This document shows positions 61,131-64,000 of a stretch of 64,000 bases of DNA, one piece after another (position 1 is the stretch's first letter; every line of letters starts with the position of its first letter). The notes beneath the pieces were generated by a model. It worked only from the letters and a program-made list of their open reading frames with translations, was not told where the DNA came from and did not search any database. Source of the stretch: DASQZK01 sp963809925 (GTDB taxonomy: Bacteria > Bacteroidota > Bacteroidia > Bacteroidales > GCA-2748055); assembly GCA_963809925.1 (NCBI GenBank), contig CAWELH010000004.1, positions 496,001-560,000 on the forward strand. Direction: 5' to 3'. The translations under genes and the position numbers were made by a program.

Positions 61131-63113
61131 ATGAATACAGGCGGAGATCTTGTTTATACGATAAAAGACAAATGCAGGGTGTGCTATACCTGCGTCAGGG
61201 AATGCCCCGTAAAAGCTATAAAGATCATCAATGGTCAGGCGGAGGTAATCCGTGAACGCTGTATTGCCTGTGGAAACTGTACGAAAGTATGCAGCCAGGG
61301 TGCAAAGGTTTTCATGAACACCATTTTACAGGTTGAGAAATTGTTACTTTCCGACAAGCCGGTATATGCGATGCTGGCACCAAGCTTCGTTTCTGAATTT
61401 GCAGAACTGGGTAATCCCGGCATTCTCGTTGGTATGATCAGGTCGCTTGGCTTTCAGAAGGTTTTTGAAGTGTCTTTCGGTGCCGATCTGGTTGCTGAAG
61501 AATACCGCAAGCTTCTGCATAAGGCCGGCAAGCAGGGCTATATTTCCTCTGATTGCCCTGCCATCGTTTCATTCATCGAGAAATACCATCCCGGGATTAT
61601 GGGTGACCTGGCGCCAGTAGTTTCACCTATGGTAGCGCTTGCGAGGTATTTGAGGCATACATCCGGGGAGAATTTCAACCTCGTTTTTATAGGCCCGTGC
61701 ATCGCCAAAAAAAATGAGTCGGAGGAGGTAAATGAAAAGCTCACATTCGTTGAACTCCGTGAAATGTTAGAACGAAGGGGTTTAACACCGGCTTCGACGA
61801 TCTCATCAAAATTTGACCTTCCTGTAGGCGGGCGGGGAGCCATGTTCCCCGTAAGTAGGGGCCTGCTGGAGACAGTAGACATTTCTGATGATGAACTAAG
61901 GCATAACGTTATCGTTGCGGAAGGGAGGGTTGACTTTCAGGAGGCAGTGAGAGAATATGAGACAGGCTCAATTAAATCTGAACATCTTGAACTCCTGTGT
62001 TGTGAGGGTTGCATCATGGGACCTGGCACTTCGAAGAACGGAAAAAAACATGCCCGCAGGTCAAAGGTCATTCAATATTTAAAAGAGAAACTGCAGGATT
62101 TTGACCAGGCAGGATGGCAGGAAGCTATGGACAAGGCCGTAGATATTGATCTGAGCCGTACTTTTACCAATAACGATCAGAGGATATCGGATCCATCGGA
62201 AACAGAGATCACTGAAGTTCTCCTTTCCATGAATAAATTCACCCCCGACGATCACCTTAACTGCGGGGCTTGTGGTTATGATACCTGCCGCAACCATGCC
62301 ATCGCCATAAAAAAGGATCTGGCCGAAACGGAGATGTGCCTTCCATATACCATTGATAAGCTCCATAATTCAATTGAAGAACTGGGCGTTTCGAACGAAA
62401 AGCTCATGTCGGTCCAGCAGGTTCTGAAACAGACTGAAAAGTTGGCTCACATGGGACAGCTCTCAGCAGGTATTGCTCATGAATTGAACAACCCACTTGG
62501 TGTTGTGATCATGTACTCCAATATATTGCTTGAAGAACATGCCGACAACCCGGCGCTGCATGAAGACCTGAAACTCATCGTTGAGCAGGCTGAACGGTGC
62601 AAAGGCATCGTCGGAGGACTCTTGAATTTTGCCCGCAAAAACCAGGTGAACTATTGTGAGACAGATATGAACGATCTGGTTCGTCTTTCACTGGCTTCTG
62701 TGATCATCCCGCGATCGATTACCGTCAAAGTGAATAACGGGATGAAGGATCCTTTTGCTGAAATCGACAGAGAGCAAATGGTACAGGTAATTTCCAACCT
62801 GATAAAAAATGCTGTTGAAGCTATTCATGGTCCCGGTGAAATCACCATTTACCTGGAAGAATTCAACCGCGAGGTTGGGATCACCCTCCGCGATAGTGGC
62901 TCCGGTATTAACATGAGTGATCTGCAGAAAGTTTTTGAACCTTTCTTCACAACAAAAGGCATTGGCAAAGGTACCGGGCTCGGGTTGGCAACAGCATACG
63001 GAGTTGTAAAAATGCACAAAGGGAAAATAAGTGTTACCTCAAATGCAAATCCGGAAGAAGGTCCTACATTTACAAAATTTGTGATCCGTCTGCCAAGACG
63101 CAGGCTAATTTAA
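61131..63113 (+). CDS. H-cluster-domain sensor histidine kinase
   Basis: 660 residues. Two 4Fe-4S motifs (C15..C25, C44..C54), hydrogenase C-terminal domain (about 75-320), CGACGYDTCRNHA iron-sulfur motif (378-390), coiled linker, HisKA with phospho-acceptor H450 (SAGIAHELNNPLG), then HATPase (NLIKNAVEA, DSGSGI, GKGTGLGLA). H-cluster ligand positions are kept: C142 (SSDCPA), C190 (IGPCIAKK), C290/C294 (CCEGC), but the proton-transfer Cys is Asp141. Probably reads hydrogen or Fe-S redox state and signals to the response regulator encoded next. Confidence 0.9.
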   Translation: MNTGGDLVYTIKDKCRVCYTCVRECPVKAIKIINGQAEVIRERCIACGNCTKVCSQGAKVFMNTILQVEKLLLSDKPVYAMLAPSFVSEFAELGNPGILVGMIRSLGFQKVFEVSFGADLVAEEYRKLLHKAGKQGYISSDCPAIVSFIEKYHPGIMGDLAPVVSPMVALARYLRHTSGENFNLVFIGPCIAKKNESEEVNEKLTFVELREMLERRGLTPASTISSKFDLPVGGRGAMFPVSRGLLETVDISDDELRHNVIVAEGRVDFQEAVREYETGSIKSEHLELLCCEGCIMGPGTSKNGKKHARRSKVIQYLKEKLQDFDQAGWQEAMDKAVDIDLSRTFTNNDQRISDPSETEITEVLLSMNKFTPDDHLNCGACGYDTCRNHAIAIKKDLAETEMCLPYTIDKLHNSIEELGVSNEKLMSVQQVLKQTEKLAHMGQLSAGIAHELNNPLGVVIMYSNILLEEHADNPALHEDLKLIVEQAERCKGIVGGLLNFARKNQVNYCETDMNDLVRLSLASVIIPRSITVKVNNGMKDPFAEIDREQMVQVISNLIKNAVEAIHGPGEITIYLEEFNREVGITLRDSGSGINMSDLQKVFEPFFTTKGIGKGTGLGLATAYGVVKMHKGKISVTSNANPEEGPTFTKFVIRLPRRRLI

Positions 63114-63130
63114 CATCAAAACCAGGAAGC

Positions 63131-63532
63131 ATGAAGGGGAAAACCATTCTGATCGCCGATGACGATTATGATTATCTGTTTCAGGTCAAATTTCTCCTTG
63201 AAAAATGGGGGTATACGGTCTTAACAGCTGAAAGTCAGCAGGAGGCTGAAGAAATAATTTCCAGCCAAAAGCCGGATCTGGCCATCCTGGATCTAATGAT
63301 GGAGAATGACGACAGCGGATTTATTCTCTGTTACCGGCTGAAAAGGCACTATCCGGATGTACCGGTGATCATTGCCACAGCAGTATCTGCAGAGACCGGC
63401 ATGTCATTCGGACTGAATTCAGATGAAGAAAAAAAATGGATCAAGGCCGATCTCTATCTTGAGAAAGGGGTAAGGCCCGATCAGTTGAAAAGTGGAATTG
63501 AAAAACTCTTGGGAAAGGATGGAATCACTTAA
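63131..63532 (+). CDS. Single-domain response regulator
   Basis: 133 residues, one receiver domain: acidic pocket IADDDYDY, phospho-acceptor Asp in ILDLMM, Thr/Ser region IATAVSA and Lys in LEKGVRP. No output domain, so it may relay phosphate as in a phosphorelay. 17 bases after the kinase; its end overlaps the next gene by 14 bases. Confidence 0.9.
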   Translation: MKGKTILIADDDYDYLFQVKFLLEKWGYTVLTAESQQEAEEIISSQKPDLAILDLMMENDDSGFILCYRLKRHYPDVPVIIATAVSAETGMSFGLNSDEEKKWIKADLYLEKGVRPDQLKSGIEKLLGKDGIT

Positions 63533-64000
63533 AATTCTGGTAGTTGATGACGAACCGGGCATACGTTCAGGTGTGACCCGGATATTGTCAAAACATACTG
63601 TCAGCTACCCGTTCATGGATGAAGATTACATGTTTGAATGCCTCGAGGCATCTACGGGTGAAGAAGGTATGGACATCATTGACGCGGAGAAACCGGACAT
63701 TGTCCTTCTCGACAATAAGCTACCCGGCATCCAGGGCATGCAGGTCCTTGAGTACATCCGGCAGAAAAATTACGACATCATGGTAGCCATGATTACTTCC
63801 TATGCATCACTGGAAATTGCCGTACGCGCCACGGATGACGGAGCATGTGATTTTATCCCGAAGCCTTTCACTCCACAGGAACTTAAAGCTTCTATCGATA
63901 ATCTTACCAAACAATTGTTTCTGAAGCGGATTACCCGGAAAATGAAGAATGAAGGAAAAAAGATCCGTTACCAATTTGTATCGATCCTTTCCCATGAACT
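63519..64000 (+). CDS. Receiver-histidine kinase hybrid (truncated by window end)
   Basis: ATG at 63519 opens 160 codons that run off the window. It has a receiver domain (VVDDEPGIRS, phospho-acceptor in VLLDNKLPG, ITSYAS, FIPKPFTP, about 1-125), then a short helical linker and the beginning of a kinase H box (RYQFVSILSHEL) at the very edge. The order REC then HisKA marks a response-regulator/kinase hybrid that can take phosphate from the preceding system and pass on its own signal. Confidence 0.85.
   Translation, partial: MESLKILVVDDEPGIRSGVTRILSKHTVSYPFMDEDYMFECLEASTGEEGMDIIDAEKPDIVLLDNKLPGIQGMQVLEYIRQKNYDIMVAMITSYASLEIAVRATDDGACDFIPKPFTPQELKASIDNLTKQLFLKRITRKMKNEGKKIRYQFVSILSHE

Noticed and set aside
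1..64000. CRISPR array or insertion sequence
   Set aside because: No regularly spaced direct repeats, Cas proteins or transposase frames were seen.

Overview
The window looks like a chromosomal segment of an anaerobic, fermentative member of the Bacteroidota, most likely Bacteroidales. Supporting signs are recurrent -7 promoter elements of the TAnnTTTG type, a PorT-family (type IX secretion) barrel, the order rpsU-xerC-hpf-tRNAs-tuf-tRNA-secE-nusG-rplKAJL-rpoBC-DUF3467, and a DUF2520/KdsC/UbiA/Maf block typical of that phylum. I do not assign a genus.

Layout. 1-8.7 kb: 5' end of a malate/lactate-dehydrogenase-like gene, an SDR, menaquinone methyltransferase, PorT, a SpoU methylase, an Omp85/TamA-like lipoprotein barrel, class II aldolase and a sodium-coupled transporter. 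8.8-25.5 kb: HhH protein, S21, Xer recombinase, hibernation factor, five tRNAs, EF-Tu, SecE, NusG, ribosomal proteins and RNA polymerase beta/beta'. 25.8-38 kb: a lipoprotein, EtfB-EtfA-acyl-CoA dehydrogenase, a small unknown protein, the DUF2520-KdsC-UbiA-Maf block, an MBL-fold protein, another lipoprotein and TrkH.

38.4-64 kb is a hydrogen-metabolism island with two NAD-linked [FeFe]-hydrogenase gene sets. Set 1 (38.4-46.8 kb, + strand) has an accessory block (two DRTGG proteins, two GHKL ATPases, an H-cluster-domain protein, a PHP protein) followed by a 2Fe-2S protein, HydB, HydA and HydC. Set 2 (56.9-61.1 kb, + strand) is HydC-, HydB- and HydA-like, followed by an H-cluster-domain/histidine-kinase fusion, a single-domain response regulator and a receiver-kinase cut off by the window edge. 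Divergent from set 2, on the minus strand, are a 2Fe-2S protein, a hydrogenase-like PAS protein that has lost every H-cluster cysteine, and a SpoIIE/PP2C phosphatase. Between the two sets lie a heterodimeric ABC exporter, an RRM protein, a 1.2 kb gene-free stretch with REP-like hairpins, and an esterase.

Three paralogous hydrogenase-like proteins are therefore each tied to a different output: GHKL/PHP proteins, a PP2C phosphatase, and a phosphorelay. Both hydrogenase operons are preceded by TGTTA-N6-TAACA dyads that resemble sites of the NADH-sensing repressor Rex and overlap or flank the promoter. I infer that hydrogenase expression responds both to NADH/NAD+ (Rex-like) and to hydrogen or Fe-S redox state (H-cluster-like sensors). 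The Etf carries the DGDTAQVGP motif of bifurcating-type Etfs, so two flavin-based electron-splitting systems may share this region. Maturases HydE/F/G and a rex gene are not in the window.
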